From Oscillospiraceae bacterium (GTDB lineage Bacteria; Bacillota; Clostridia; Oscillospirales; UBA929), in NCBI GenBank assembly GCA_031258665.1, contig JAIRML010000201.1, positions 1 to 10,527 of the forward strand: a stretch of DNA of 10,527 nucleotides, read 5' to 3'. Within the stretch, counting starts at the first letter, position 1. Each line of letters starts with the position of its first letter. Of the stretch, positions 1 to 6,519 are shown piece after piece. A program made the position numbers and the translations under genes. The notes beneath the pieces were generated by a model. That model was not told where the DNA came from and searched no databases. It saw only the letters and a program-made list of their open reading frames with translations.

Positions 1-1683
1 CTGCTTGCCGTTTGTCCCCGTGCTCGAGATGCTGGGCGGGTTGTCGCTGCCGTTGAACCAGATGAACATGGAGGTGTGGCTGCGCGCGTTGCGCATCTGC
101 GAGTAGAGGGACTCAAAGGCGACGAAACGCTCGGCCTTCGACCACGCTCCGGGGCTCTGCCAGCGGTCGCAGCAGCACCAGCCCGTCATCAGCAGGATCC
201 CATTCTCGTCGAGCAGGTCCAGGAGGTCATTGTCAAAGAACTTGCCCTCGTCTCTGATCATGTTCATGCCCATGTATTTGACATAGTCCACCACCGCCCG
301 GTTGGTGGCGGCCGAGTGGCGCAGGAACAGGTCGGAGGCGCAGTACCCGCCGCCCTTCAGCAGGATAGGTCTGTGGTTCACATAGATCTGCAGCATGTTG
401 GCCAGGCTGTTGTTGCTGATCGACGCGCCGTTTTGGTTGGCGTAGGGCGACACATTGACCTCCGCGCCGATTTCTCGCACCCCGAAGCGGTGGTGCAGAC
501 CGTCGCTGACGGCGCCGCCCACGCTGAACTGATAATCGACGGTGTAGAGGGGCTGGTCACCCGAGAGATAGGGCCACCAGAGCTGGGGATCGGCGAGATG
601 GAGCTGCGGGAACTCGTCCGGCCGCAGCGCAATCTCCTGGTTGTAGGCGCCGGGCGCCACCTGGACGCCCGCCTTCGTCAGCGCCGTGACCACTTGCCCG
701 GCGGGGTCACGGATGACGGCGCTCAGAGAACCGGTCAGCGGCGCCGCCGACATGTTGCTGACGTCCACATACAGGCTGAGATCCGCCGCGCTGTGGTCCT
801 CCGCCACGGCGGAGGCCACGGCGGGGTTGTCAAGCCGAGCGGGCCCGGACGTGGTGACGGTGACTTCACCGGTGAGACCCATCATCGTGTCGGCTGGCTG
901 TGGATTCCAGTCCACCCAATAATAGGTGAGATCGGTCGAATAGACGGGTTTTGTCACCTTCACCTTGATGTTGTTCGGCCGACCGTCCGCGTGGACACAG
1001 TCCGTGATATCCACGTCGTAGGTGCGCATCGTGCCTTTAAACAGCGCCTTGTACTCGTCAAAGACCAAGTCGTTCCGAAGGCTGCTGGCGGCGGGCGCCG
1101 CGCTGGTGATGTCTGTGAGTTCACTCACCACCGGCGGGGCATTTTTGAGTTCGTCCTCGCTTTTGATGTTGAGATTTTGGTTGTGGAGTTTCTGCCCGTT
1201 CACATAGACCTCGCCCGTGTAGCTGATCCCTTTAAACTGGATCGAAATCCGCTTGCCCGCCTCGGCGGCGGGGACGCTGAAATCGGTGCTGTACCACCAG
1301 GGCTGCGCAAAATCTGACGGCGGAATCTTCGACATGTTGTCGCTGTAAAAAACGTTCTTCTTGCCGTCGTTGTCCTCCGTAAAGATCGGGTCGTACACGC
1401 CGTTGTCAAGCAGATTCCCCAGCACCGTGCCGGGGACAACGGCGCTCTCCCACTGCTGCGTATCGTAGCCGGGAAGGGCCACCGCGGCATCCTCCGTGCC
1501 CTCCGTCGCGACAGCGGCGCCGAGTGTGGTGTTGGCCGCGACGGGAGCGATCTTCCAACTTGTCAATTGCAGCGTAAAAGCCGGCTCTGTCTTGACCACT
1601 GTCACCTGTGCCGATGCGGGCACTGGGAGCAGGGAAAATAGAAACAAGACACAAAAAACAACGCCGATTTTTCTTTTCATCAT
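1..1683 (-). CDS. Secreted GH2 glycoside hydrolase, exo-beta-D-glucosaminidase (CsxA)-like, 3' end cut by window edge
   Basis: The reading frame is open from 1683 to the window edge (561 residues, no stop). Residues 1-25 form a signal peptide: Lys/Arg-rich start, hydrophobic core, then an ASA|Q cleavage site, so the enzyme should be exported. A GH2 N-terminal sugar-binding-like domain follows (about 70-250, with QPWWYSTDF and GEVYVNG), then Ig-like domains (about 280-405, with LWWPY and RFGVREIG), then the start of the TIM barrel. YYWVDWNPQPAD, the RDEGKFFDNDLLDLLDE stretch and GWCCCDRW (501-508) resemble exo-beta-D-glucosaminidases such as CsxA. In that subfamily an Asp in a GSD motif is the acid/base; here GSD is at 545-547. 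The nucleophile Glu would lie beyond the window. AGGAGG at 1700-1695 sits 11 nt before the ATG at 1683; a second in-frame ATG is at 1680. An exo-mannosidase-like activity remains possible. It lies 61 nt downstream of a small ORF, probably in the same operon. Confidence 0.9.
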   Translation of the reverse strand, partial: MMKRKIGVVFCVLFLFSLLPVPASAQVTVVKTEPAFTLQLTSWKIAPVAANTTLGAAVATEGTEDAAVALPGYDTQQWESAVVPGTVLGNLLDNGVYDPIFTEDNDGKKNVFYSDNMSKIPPSDFAQPWWYSTDFSVPAAEAGKRISIQFKGISYTGEVYVNGQKLHNQNLNIKSEDELKNAPPVVSELTDITSAAPAASSLRNDLVFDEYKALFKGTMRTYDVDITDCVHADGRPNNIKVKVTKPVYSTDLTYYWVDWNPQPADTMMGLTGEVTVTTSGPARLDNPAVASAVAEDHSAADLSLYVDVSNMSAAPLTGSLSAVIRDPAGQVVTALTKAGVQVAPGAYNQEIALRPDEFPQLHLADPQLWWPYLSGDQPLYTVDYQFSVGGAVSDGLHHRFGVREIGAEVNVSPYANQNGASISNNSLANMLQIYVNHRPILLKGGGYCASDLFLRHSAATNRAVVDYVKYMGMNMIRDEGKFFDNDLLDLLDENGILLMTGWCCCDRWQSPGAWSKAERFVAFESLYSQMRNARSHTSMFIWFNGSDNPPSISSTGTNGKQ

Positions 1684-1720
1684 CTCAAATATTTCCTCCT
1701 CATCCCGTAAGGGTCCGATC

Positions 1721-1740
1721 CCCCGCCGCCGGCGGCGGGG
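1721..1740. repeat. Perfect 20-bp GC palindrome after the small ORF
   Basis: Ten bases of CCCCGCCGCC are followed directly by their exact reverse complement. As RNA this could fold into an 8-bp stem with a CCGG loop. It starts 4 nt after the stop codon of the small minus-strand ORF and lies about 20 nt before the ribosome binding site of the GH2 gene. No T-tract follows in the minus direction, so it is not a standard intrinsic terminator. It may stabilise or process the mRNA between the two genes. Confidence 0.7.
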
Positions 1741-1744
1741 CGCC

Positions 1745-2026
1745 TCAATTTGTCGCGTCTACTGCCACAGAGAAGTACAAAACCTTACCAAACTCTGTCG
1801 CTCGAATGCATTCCTTGGCCAGGGTCACCGCCGCCTCGCCCTCCAGACCTTCCACCTCAAATGTATAGTGAAGACCCGACCGGCGCAAGAAGGTGAAGGA
1901 GACGCCGCCCCGCACATAATTTGTGAGGATCTCTGTGATTTCTTTCCCTTTCATCGGGGTACTGACCGTTATTTTCAGAAGCTTCACCCCCTTTTGGGCA
2001 GGGCAAACCCCTCTGCCCGCGTTCAT
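1745..2026 (-). CDS. Small unknown protein, predicted alpha/beta fold
   Basis: I do not recognise this protein. The maximal ORF is 93 residues from an ATG whose A is the last base of the regulator's TAA stop (TAATG overlap). The first 16 residues look unlike folded protein. From residue 17 the pattern suggests beta-alpha-beta-beta-alpha-beta: strand LKITVST, helix GKEITEILTNYV, strands VSFTFLRR and LHYTFEVEG, helix EAAVTLAKECIRA, strand VLYFSVAV. That resembles a small ferredoxin-like fold. A near-consensus Shine-Dalgarno (1994-1984) lies inside the ORF, 8 nt before an in-frame CTG at 1978, which would give a 77-residue protein. GTG at 1987 is another candidate start. It lies between the PRD regulator and the GH2 gene on the same strand. 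The lower GC and absence of any other gene on either strand support it being real. Confidence 0.65.
   Translation of the reverse strand: MNAGRGVCPAQKGVKLLKITVSTPMKGKEITEILTNYVRGGVSFTFLRRSGLHYTFEVEGLEGEAAVTLAKECIRATEFGKVLYFSVAVDATN
1984..1994 (-). promoter_or_regulatory. Near-consensus Shine-Dalgarno inside the small ORF
   Basis: Read on the minus strand this is AAAGGGGGTGA, one base from the ideal AAAGGAGGTGA. The in-frame CTG at 1978 starts 8 nt after the G run. The ATG at 2026 has no comparable site. Just upstream, GGGCAG and CTGCCC (2018-1997) can pair and may affect access to this site. It argues for an internal, non-ATG start for the small protein. Confidence 0.45.
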
Positions 2027-3573
2027 TATATTTTTGCAGTAAAATCATGTTTGACCTTCTTTTCGATGAAATCGGACAAAAATTTGCTGTAATTGTCCCT
2101 GTCTTCGTATTGCAAAGACGCAACCGGTTTGGATCTGTGCACAAAATCCACGGTAGAAATGATCAGATCGTATTGGTTCTCAGACAGCAACTCCAACTGA
2201 AACGGAAAATTCATCACATCGAGAATCTCAACCTGTTCATTTTCCTCCATAATATGTCGCTTCAGCGCCTCGCCGTAGGCGATGCCAGACGCGGTAAACA
2301 AAACGGCTCTTGTCCTGCGTTTTTCGCGTGCCTTTGAAAGCATAAAATGGAATGTAATGTTCTCCAGTTCTTCATCTGAAAACACCACTCCGCGCCCAAA
2401 AGACTGCTCCACAAGCCCTGTAATTTCACGCAGTGTATGCAGAATTTTTCGATCGTATTCCGGGCGATATTCTGCATCAATTCTGCTGATATGTATGTGA
2501 CTCTTGATGCGGTATATAGATGTCTTTAGATGATGCAAGAGACCGAAATATAACAGTTTATCCCGTGTAAATGTCCCGCCGCAATTCTTCTGCACATGCT
2601 CAATAATACCCATCGTGAGGGCCTCAAAATGTTCGGTCGCCTCGCCGCCGTTTTCCAGATAGCTGCGCATAGCGTAGCCCATCAAATGCAAGCAGATATA
2701 AGCAATCTCCTGCGAGGGAAAGCGGATCTGATAGGCCTCCTCGATTCCACGGGCGATGAAGACAGCCGTCTCTAATACAGAAGCATATTCCTCCTCTTTT
2801 AGAACACATTCTTCTGTCTCATTTCCACCTTTTATGCGGGCAATACAGATGACCAGATGGGTGACCAATGTGGTAAAATACTCGCCGGTCAAAAAGAAAT
2901 CGTATTTTTTCTCCGCATCCTCCAGCAAGATCACCAGGGGCACAATATCGATGTTCGGATACAGCGATTTCAGCTTCACCACCAGGCTGTCCTGCAGCCG
3001 CCCGGAGAGGGTCGAGTGGGATTTGACCGGTATACCGGACTGGTTCGGCCTGTAGATGTCGAAGAAGGCTGAAATGGCGTTTCGTTTGGCCGCCTCCCCG
3101 CCCGAGATCCCGATCCCCATACGCTGGAGCTTGTAGAGCTGCAAGTTGAACGTCTTCAGCCAATTGTCGATCCACTCCATGTCCCGCAAGATGACGGAGC
3201 GGCTTGTGTAAAAGTGGTCCGCCAAAAATCCGATTGTCAGTTCACTGCTCGAAAAGAGCAGCAGGTTCAGCTCTTTGATCCGCCGTTTCGTGTCGTCCGC
3301 CTCGTAGGCTCTCTGGTCGGAAAAGGCCTTGATGAGCTCGGTGCGGCGGTCGCCGTCCACCTCGATCTTGATGCCGCTGCCGGGTTTTTTGATGACCCTC
3401 ACCGCGCCGTCGTACGCGTTTTCGGCCAGCCATTCCTCCAATTTTTTGACATGATTTTGTACAGAACGGCTTGTGACTTCGCACTTTCCGGCCAAAAAAT
3501 CCAGTGTCAGAAAGTCGCTGGCCCTCAGGAGCTCCCGCGCCAAGGTCCTGACTTTTGACTCAACCCTGTTCAC
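2026..3573 (-). CDS. PRD-domain transcriptional regulator (LicR/MtlR/BglG superfamily) with EIIB-like tail
   Basis: A 515-residue regulator. The N-terminus carries DNA-binding helix-turn-helix segments (about 5-50, with LTLDFLAGKCEVTSRSVQNH, and a second one about 105-140), not the short RNA-binding CAT domain of true antiterminators. It is therefore more likely a DNA-binding activator. Two PRDs follow: PRD1 about 185-305 with His239 and His296, and PRD2 about 315-420 with His347/His348 and His409. These are the likely phosphorylation sites read by the PTS. Residues 421-510 resemble a EIIB(Gat)-like domain, but the usual Cys position reads FTASG, so it probably cannot carry phosphate. No EIIA domain follows, unlike full-length LicR or MtlR. 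The start is GTG, with AGGGG 9 nt upstream and 18 nt after the RDD gene stop. Likely target: the PTS genes in this window. Confidence 0.9.
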   Translation of the reverse strand: MNRVESKVRTLARELLRASDFLTLDFLAGKCEVTSRSVQNHVKKLEEWLAENAYDGAVRVIKKPGSGIKIEVDGDRRTELIKAFSDQRAYEADDTKRRIKELNLLLFSSSELTIGFLADHFYTSRSVILRDMEWIDNWLKTFNLQLYKLQRMGIGISGGEAAKRNAISAFFDIYRPNQSGIPVKSHSTLSGRLQDSLVVKLKSLYPNIDIVPLVILLEDAEKKYDFFLTGEYFTTLVTHLVICIARIKGGNETEECVLKEEEYASVLETAVFIARGIEEAYQIRFPSQEIAYICLHLMGYAMRSYLENGGEATEHFEALTMGIIEHVQKNCGGTFTRDKLLYFGLLHHLKTSIYRIKSHIHISRIDAEYRPEYDRKILHTLREITGLVEQSFGRGVVFSDEELENITFHFMLSKAREKRRTRAVLFTASGIAYGEALKRHIMEENEQVEILDVMNFPFQLELLSENQYDLIISTVDFVHRSKPVASLQYEDRDNYSKFLSDFIEKKVKHDFTAKI

Positions 3574-3591
3574 TCTCTCACACCCCTGCCA

Positions 3592-4119
3592 TCACCGCTC
3601 TGCCACCTTTGTCCCCGCAAAAAAGTCTACCCCCGCCCGATATTCCGGATTGGCAAAGATGGACAGGCACGAAACCAAGAAGGGGATCCCCTGCAGAAAA
3701 TACAAAAACGCCACCTTCACCACGCTGCGGAGGATGCCCCGCGGCACACAGGCCCACGACCAGCCCTCGCGTTTGCGCGAGATGATCTGAAGCCGGCAGA
3801 TCAGCTTTCCGGGGGTGGAACCCCGGAGAACCAAAAGGGAGAGTACCTCATACGCGAACCAGATCAGCAGCGAATACCCGTACGCGCGGCCAAACAGCGC
3901 AAACACCACATTCGCCGCCGCCTGCGCCTCCGGGGTGCCCTGCACGGCGTTCAGCCGGTCCATGCTCACCTTGACCGCCCCATAGTCCGGGGCGCCGGTC
4001 AGGCGATAGGCGATGTACAGCAGAGAAAGCACCATCGCCGCATCGATGACAAAAGCCAGCAGCCGCCTCAATTTGTGGCTTTTCAGGCCGACGAGGCCCA
4101 CGCTTGCCGTGTTGCCCAT
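3592..4119 (-). CDS. RDD-family integral membrane protein
   Basis: A 175-residue membrane protein with the hallmarks of the RDD family. These are the R-x-x-A-x-x-I-D motif (Arg19 to Asp26) at the start of the first membrane segment (about 20-40), STPGK at 101-105 after a second segment (about 78-98), and Asp165 in AGVDFFAGTKV near the C-terminus after a third segment (about 131-153). The biochemical role of most RDD proteins is unknown; a few have been linked to ion transport. The ATG has a GGAG about 8 nt upstream. It is 18 nt from the downstream PRD regulator, so the two are probably co-transcribed. An accessory role in this sugar system is only a guess from position. Confidence 0.85.
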   Translation of the reverse strand: MGNTASVGLVGLKSHKLRRLLAFVIDAAMVLSLLYIAYRLTGAPDYGAVKVSMDRLNAVQGTPEAQAAANVVFALFGRAYGYSLLIWFAYEVLSLLVLRGSTPGKLICRLQIISRKREGWSWACVPRGILRSVVKVAFLYFLQGIPFLVSCLSIFANPEYRAGVDFFAGTKVAER

Positions 4120-4181
4120 GCGCTCATCTCCATATACCAGCGCCTTGCTGTCGAAGCGGCGCCGCCGTGTCCGCCTCCCCC

Positions 4182-4208
4182 GCCTCCCCTCCCCCGGATG
4201 GCCCGGAG
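4182..4208. repeat. 27-bp direct repeat, copy 1
   Basis: This 27-base stretch, starting GCCTCCCCTCCCCCGG and ending GGCCCGGAG, is identical to the one at 4243-4269. The start-to-start distance is 61 bp. It contains CCGG-x5-CCGG, which can form a short hairpin. It lies in the gap between the EIIC and RDD genes. The intervening DNA is AT-rich. Confidence 0.85.
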
Positions 4209-4242
4209 AAAATCAAGGTTTCACAAGATTAATTATTCAAGT

Positions 4243-4269
4243 GCCTCCCCTCCCCCGGATGGCCCGGAG
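4243..4269. repeat. 27-bp direct repeat, copy 2, with extended GC hairpin
   Basis: Identical to the copy at 4182-4208. Here it runs into a purine-only G stretch (4268-4281) that can pair imperfectly with the C-rich start of the repeat, forming a longer hairpin after the EIIC stop at 4313. In the minus direction AT-rich sequence follows (AATAATTAATC), so this could act as an imperfect terminator or mRNA-stabilising structure at the end of the PTS genes. No clean T-tract is present. Confidence 0.6.
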
Positions 4270-4312
4270 GGAGGGGGGGGGCGGAGCGCGGTCTGATTCA
4301 CTGATTTTGCTT

Positions 4313-5602
4313 TTAGGCCGCCGCCTCTTGGGCCTCGATCCTGTAGTTTCTGTCGTCCCAGATCTTGATAAACGGCAGCCAGATCAGGAAGGCCACCGCG
4401 AAGGACAGGATCTGTGCGATCACCCCCATGACACTCTGCGTCATGAGGAACCCGCTGATGAGGAAGGGCGTTGTCCAGGGCACCATATAATTGCAGTATG
4501 GGAAGAGGCCGATGGCCGTTCCGATGTACTGGAGCGTCATGACAACCGTCGGCGCCGCGATGTATGGGATCATCAGGAAGGGGTTCAGCACCACCGGAAG
4601 GCCAAAGGTGACCGGCTCGTTGATGTTGAACAGCCCGGGGATGATCCCGATGCGGCCGACCTGCTTGAGCAATTTGGACTTGGCGAAGACCAACATGTAC
4701 ACAACCACGGGCAGTGTCGCGCCGGAGCCGCCGATCCAGACACCGTTTTCGTAGAAGGGCTGCGTCAGGATGTGGTGGGCCCCGTTCAGGTTCTCCTGCA
4801 GGTTCACAATCCACATGGGCTCAAAGATGGGGAAGATGATGATCGAGGAGCCGTGGAGACCCAAAGACCAGAGGAAATGCTCCACGAGCACCGCCGCCAG
4901 TGTCCCCACGTAGGATGTGCCAAACCCCCTGAGCGGGATGGAGATGACGTCGGACATGAACTGCGGGAAACTCCCCCAAGGCGTGAGCGCGAAGAGGCCG
5001 TGGATGACAAGGAACGCCAGCATGATCACAATGCCGGGCAGCAGCGCCGTAAATTGCCGCGCCACGGCCGAGGGCACCGACTTGGGCAGGTTGATGACGA
5101 ACTTCTTTTGCACGAGAAGCCGGTACATCTCGCCAACGAGCAGCGCCGTGACGAGCGCTGTGAACAAAAATTCCGCGGTGAATGTACTGGCCATCCAGGC
5201 GTCCACGCTCTCCCCGCCGATGGTGGCGCTCTGGATCACGTTGACGATGAAGAACGCCGAAAGAGCAATCATGCCCGCGGGCGTTCCGTCGAGCCCATAG
5301 CTGCCCACCAGGGAGGATGTCACGCCGTAACAGGCCACCAGGGCCACGATGCCGTAGGTGGCGTTCATGATGATCCCTTCAAAGGCGTTCCAATTTTCAC
5401 CGAATGTGCGGGCCATGAAATTCAGATAGGCCTCCGAGGGGAACTCCGCGATGATCATGGAGAAGGCGCCCAAAATGAGCAGCGGCATGATCATCACGAT
5501 GCCGTCTCTAAGGGCCAGCAAATGCCTCTGTGTGCCGATTCTGGCCGCGATGGGCAGGAATTTTTCTTCCATAAAGCTGCTTGCGCTCTTTTCTCCAGAC
5601 AC
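4313..5602 (-). CDS. PTS EIIC permease, lactose/cellobiose/chitobiose family
   Basis: Membrane channel component of a sugar PTS: it binds the sugar outside and presents it for phosphorylation by EIIB. The 429-residue protein has about ten hydrophobic segments and matches the CelB/ChbC/LicC type. The FLWSLGLHG motif has His250, and FNINEPVTFGLP has Glu329. Corresponding His and Glu residues contact sugar in the ChbC crystal structure from Bacillus cereus. The start is a GTG at 5602, with AGGAGG 7 nt upstream. An in-frame ATG 30 nt downstream and a longer form from 5698 lack well-placed sites, and the longer form would overlap EIIB. Encoded as a separate protein 49 nt after EIIB. The substrate is a beta-linked disaccharide or similar; chitobiose or glucosamine oligomers are inferred from the GH2 gene. 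Confidence 0.93.
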   Translation of the reverse strand: MSGEKSASSFMEEKFLPIAARIGTQRHLLALRDGIVMIMPLLILGAFSMIIAEFPSEAYLNFMARTFGENWNAFEGIIMNATYGIVALVACYGVTSSLVGSYGLDGTPAGMIALSAFFIVNVIQSATIGGESVDAWMASTFTAEFLFTALVTALLVGEMYRLLVQKKFVINLPKSVPSAVARQFTALLPGIVIMLAFLVIHGLFALTPWGSFPQFMSDVISIPLRGFGTSYVGTLAAVLVEHFLWSLGLHGSSIIIFPIFEPMWIVNLQENLNGAHHILTQPFYENGVWIGGSGATLPVVVYMLVFAKSKLLKQVGRIGIIPGLFNINEPVTFGLPVVLNPFLMIPYIAAPTVVMTLQYIGTAIGLFPYCNYMVPWTTPFLISGFLMTQSVMGVIAQILSFAVAFLIWLPFIKIWDDRNYRIEAQEAAA

Positions 5603-5638
5603 TGCACTGCCTCCTGTCGTATTGGATTCGGGCGCCCG

Positions 5639-5650
5639 CCGCCCGGGCGG
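5639..5650. repeat. Perfect 12-bp palindrome just after the EIIB stop
   Basis: CCGCCCGGGCGG begins 1 nt after the EIIB stop codon in the minus direction, in the 49-nt gap before EIIC. A second short palindrome (GGGCGCCC) follows. No T-tract follows, so it is not a normal terminator. It may separate EIIB and EIIC message stability. Confidence 0.6.
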
Positions 5651-5651
5651 A

Positions 5652-5975
5652 TCACGGGGCGCTCTGGGCCGCTTCCCACTGCGTGAGGCACGCCGCAAGA
5701 ATCTTTTCTCCCCTCAGCAGCCCATAGTCGCTGATGTCGATGTTGCCGATGACGGGGATGCTGTCCGCGTACTTCTCTTTGAACTTTGGCAGCATATGCC
5801 GGATCTGGGGGCTGAAAAGCAAGATATCCGTTTGCGCCAGGCGGCTGTCCGCGCTTTGGAACGGCAGTGCGTCGATGTCGACATCCACCCCACGCGCTTT
5901 GGCCGCTTCCCTCATGTTGTCGACCAACATGCTGGTCGACATGCCCAGACTGCACAGCAACGTGATTGTGAGCAA
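5652..5975 (-). CDS. PTS EIIB, lactose/cellobiose family
   Basis: A cytoplasmic phosphotransfer protein of 107 residues, the usual length for a stand-alone Lac/Cel-family EIIB. It takes phosphate from EIIA on a Cys and passes it to the sugar in EIIC. The N-terminal strand and P-loop read ITLLCSLGMSTSMLV, placing the active Cys at residue 8. The TDILLFSPQIRHML and IPVIGNIDISDYGLLRG segments also fit the family. The start is TTG at 5975, with a strong GGAGG about 8-9 nt upstream inside the end of the EIIA gene. The nearby ATG at 5980 is in another frame. Only 4 nt separate it from the EIIA stop, so translation is probably coupled. Confidence 0.93.
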   Translation of the reverse strand: MLTITLLCSLGMSTSMLVDNMREAAKARGVDVDIDALPFQSADSRLAQTDILLFSPQIRHMLPKFKEKYADSIPVIGNIDISDYGLLRGEKILAACLTQWEAAQSAP

Positions 5976-5979
5976 TCCA

Positions 5980-6303
5980 TCACCCTCCTTCCTTGCCAGT
6001 CAGTGTTTGGTACAGGACAACGAACTCTTCCGCCAGCTCCCGCATCAGGAGCGCGCCGTTTAGGTGGTCCTGCGCGTGTACCATGAGCAGACTCACGGCC
6101 TCACCCCGGCCCTCGACCTCGCTGCGGATCAGGTCGGTCTGCTGGTCGTGGGCACTGACCATGGCGTGGCGCGCCCTCTCGATGCAGGCGTACGCGTCCT
6201 CAAACCGCCCCTCTTTGGCGCGGGCAATCGCCTCCATGGAATGGCTTTTGGAATCTCCGGCGCTGGCGATCAGCGACATGGCCAACTCCAATGAACTACT
6301 CAT
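5980..6303 (-). CDS. PTS EIIA, lactose/cellobiose family
   Basis: A 107-residue helical EIIA that accepts phosphate from HPr and passes it to EIIB. The family motif LLMVHAQDHLNGA is at 72-84: His76 is the expected phospho-His, and Asp79 is the conserved metal-binding residue of the trimeric LacA/ChbA fold. The second His (80) is also typical. The ATG at 6303 has AGGAGG 5 nt upstream. An upstream in-frame ATG at 6345 would start inside an inverted repeat and has no good site. It is the first gene after the hairpin-rich gap that follows HPr, and lies 4 nt before EIIB. Confidence 0.93.
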   Translation of the reverse strand: MSSSLELAMSLIASAGDSKSHSMEAIARAKEGRFEDAYACIERARHAMVSAHDQQTDLIRSEVEGRGEAVSLLMVHAQDHLNGALLMRELAEEFVVLYQTLTGKEGG

Positions 6304-6322
6304 CGCACCCTCCTCACCAACA

Positions 6323-6516
6323 TGGGTTGCCCTTGCCATCCGCAACCCAGATTCTTACAACTTGTTGAAAAACTTTGTTTTTCAACAACACGGGGGTTGG
6401 ATCGAGGCGCTGAGACGCCTCGCGGGGTGCAGTTTGCGGAAATGAATTCCGCAAACCGCGGATAGGATCCGTCTCCAAAAAGTTCTTGTTTTTTGCTGCC
6501 GCTTCGCGGCAGCAAA
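6323..6516. repeat. Cluster of five perfect inverted repeats between the HPr and EIIA genes
   Basis: The 216-nt gap holds, in order: 6323-6330/6342-6349 (8 bp, loop 11); 6362-6373/6377-6388 (12 bp, TTGTTGAAAAAC, loop 3); 6403-6409/6416-6422 (7 bp, loop 6); 6432-6441/6447-6456 (10 bp, GTTTGCGGAA, loop 5); 6492-6502/6506-6516 (11 bp, TTTGCTGCCGC, loop 3). A weaker 5-bp one is at 6459-6471. The last named stem begins 3 nt after the HPr stop in the minus direction. None is followed by a clear T-run on the minus strand. The arrangement suggests a structured RNA controlling expression between ptsI/ptsH and the EII genes, or a repetitive intergenic element. No BglG-type RAT sequence is recognisable. 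Confidence 0.8.
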
Positions 6517-6519
6517 GCA

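Noticed and set aside
76..1317. Plus-strand ORF of 413 codons
   Set aside because: It is antisense to the GH2 gene, which has a signal peptide, ribosome binding site and family motifs. The antisense product is low-complexity, rich in His, Arg, Val and Asp, with no recognisable domain.
4013..5686. Plus-strand ORF of 557 codons
   Set aside because: It runs antisense through EIIC and across the repeat-containing gap. The product is rich in His, Asp, Arg and Gly, with no membrane or catalytic motifs. Long antisense frames are common opposite GC-rich genes.
6350..6400. Separate promoter for the EII genes on the minus strand
   Set aside because: TTGAAA-like -35 candidates exist within the 12-bp stem, but no acceptable -10 lies at 16-18 bp.
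6492..6516. Rho-independent terminator after HPr
   Set aside because: The hairpin is strong, but in the minus direction it is followed by an A-rich stretch (AAAAAACAAGAAC) and not by a T-tract. On the plus strand no gene ends there.
6323..6516. CRISPR array
   Set aside because: The inverted repeats differ from each other in sequence, and no direct repeat/spacer periodicity exists.
6304..6519. RAT site for a BglG-type antiterminator
   Set aside because: No sequence like the conserved ribonucleic antiterminator element is visible, and the regulator in this window has DNA-binding helix-turn-helix segments and no RNA-binding CAT domain.
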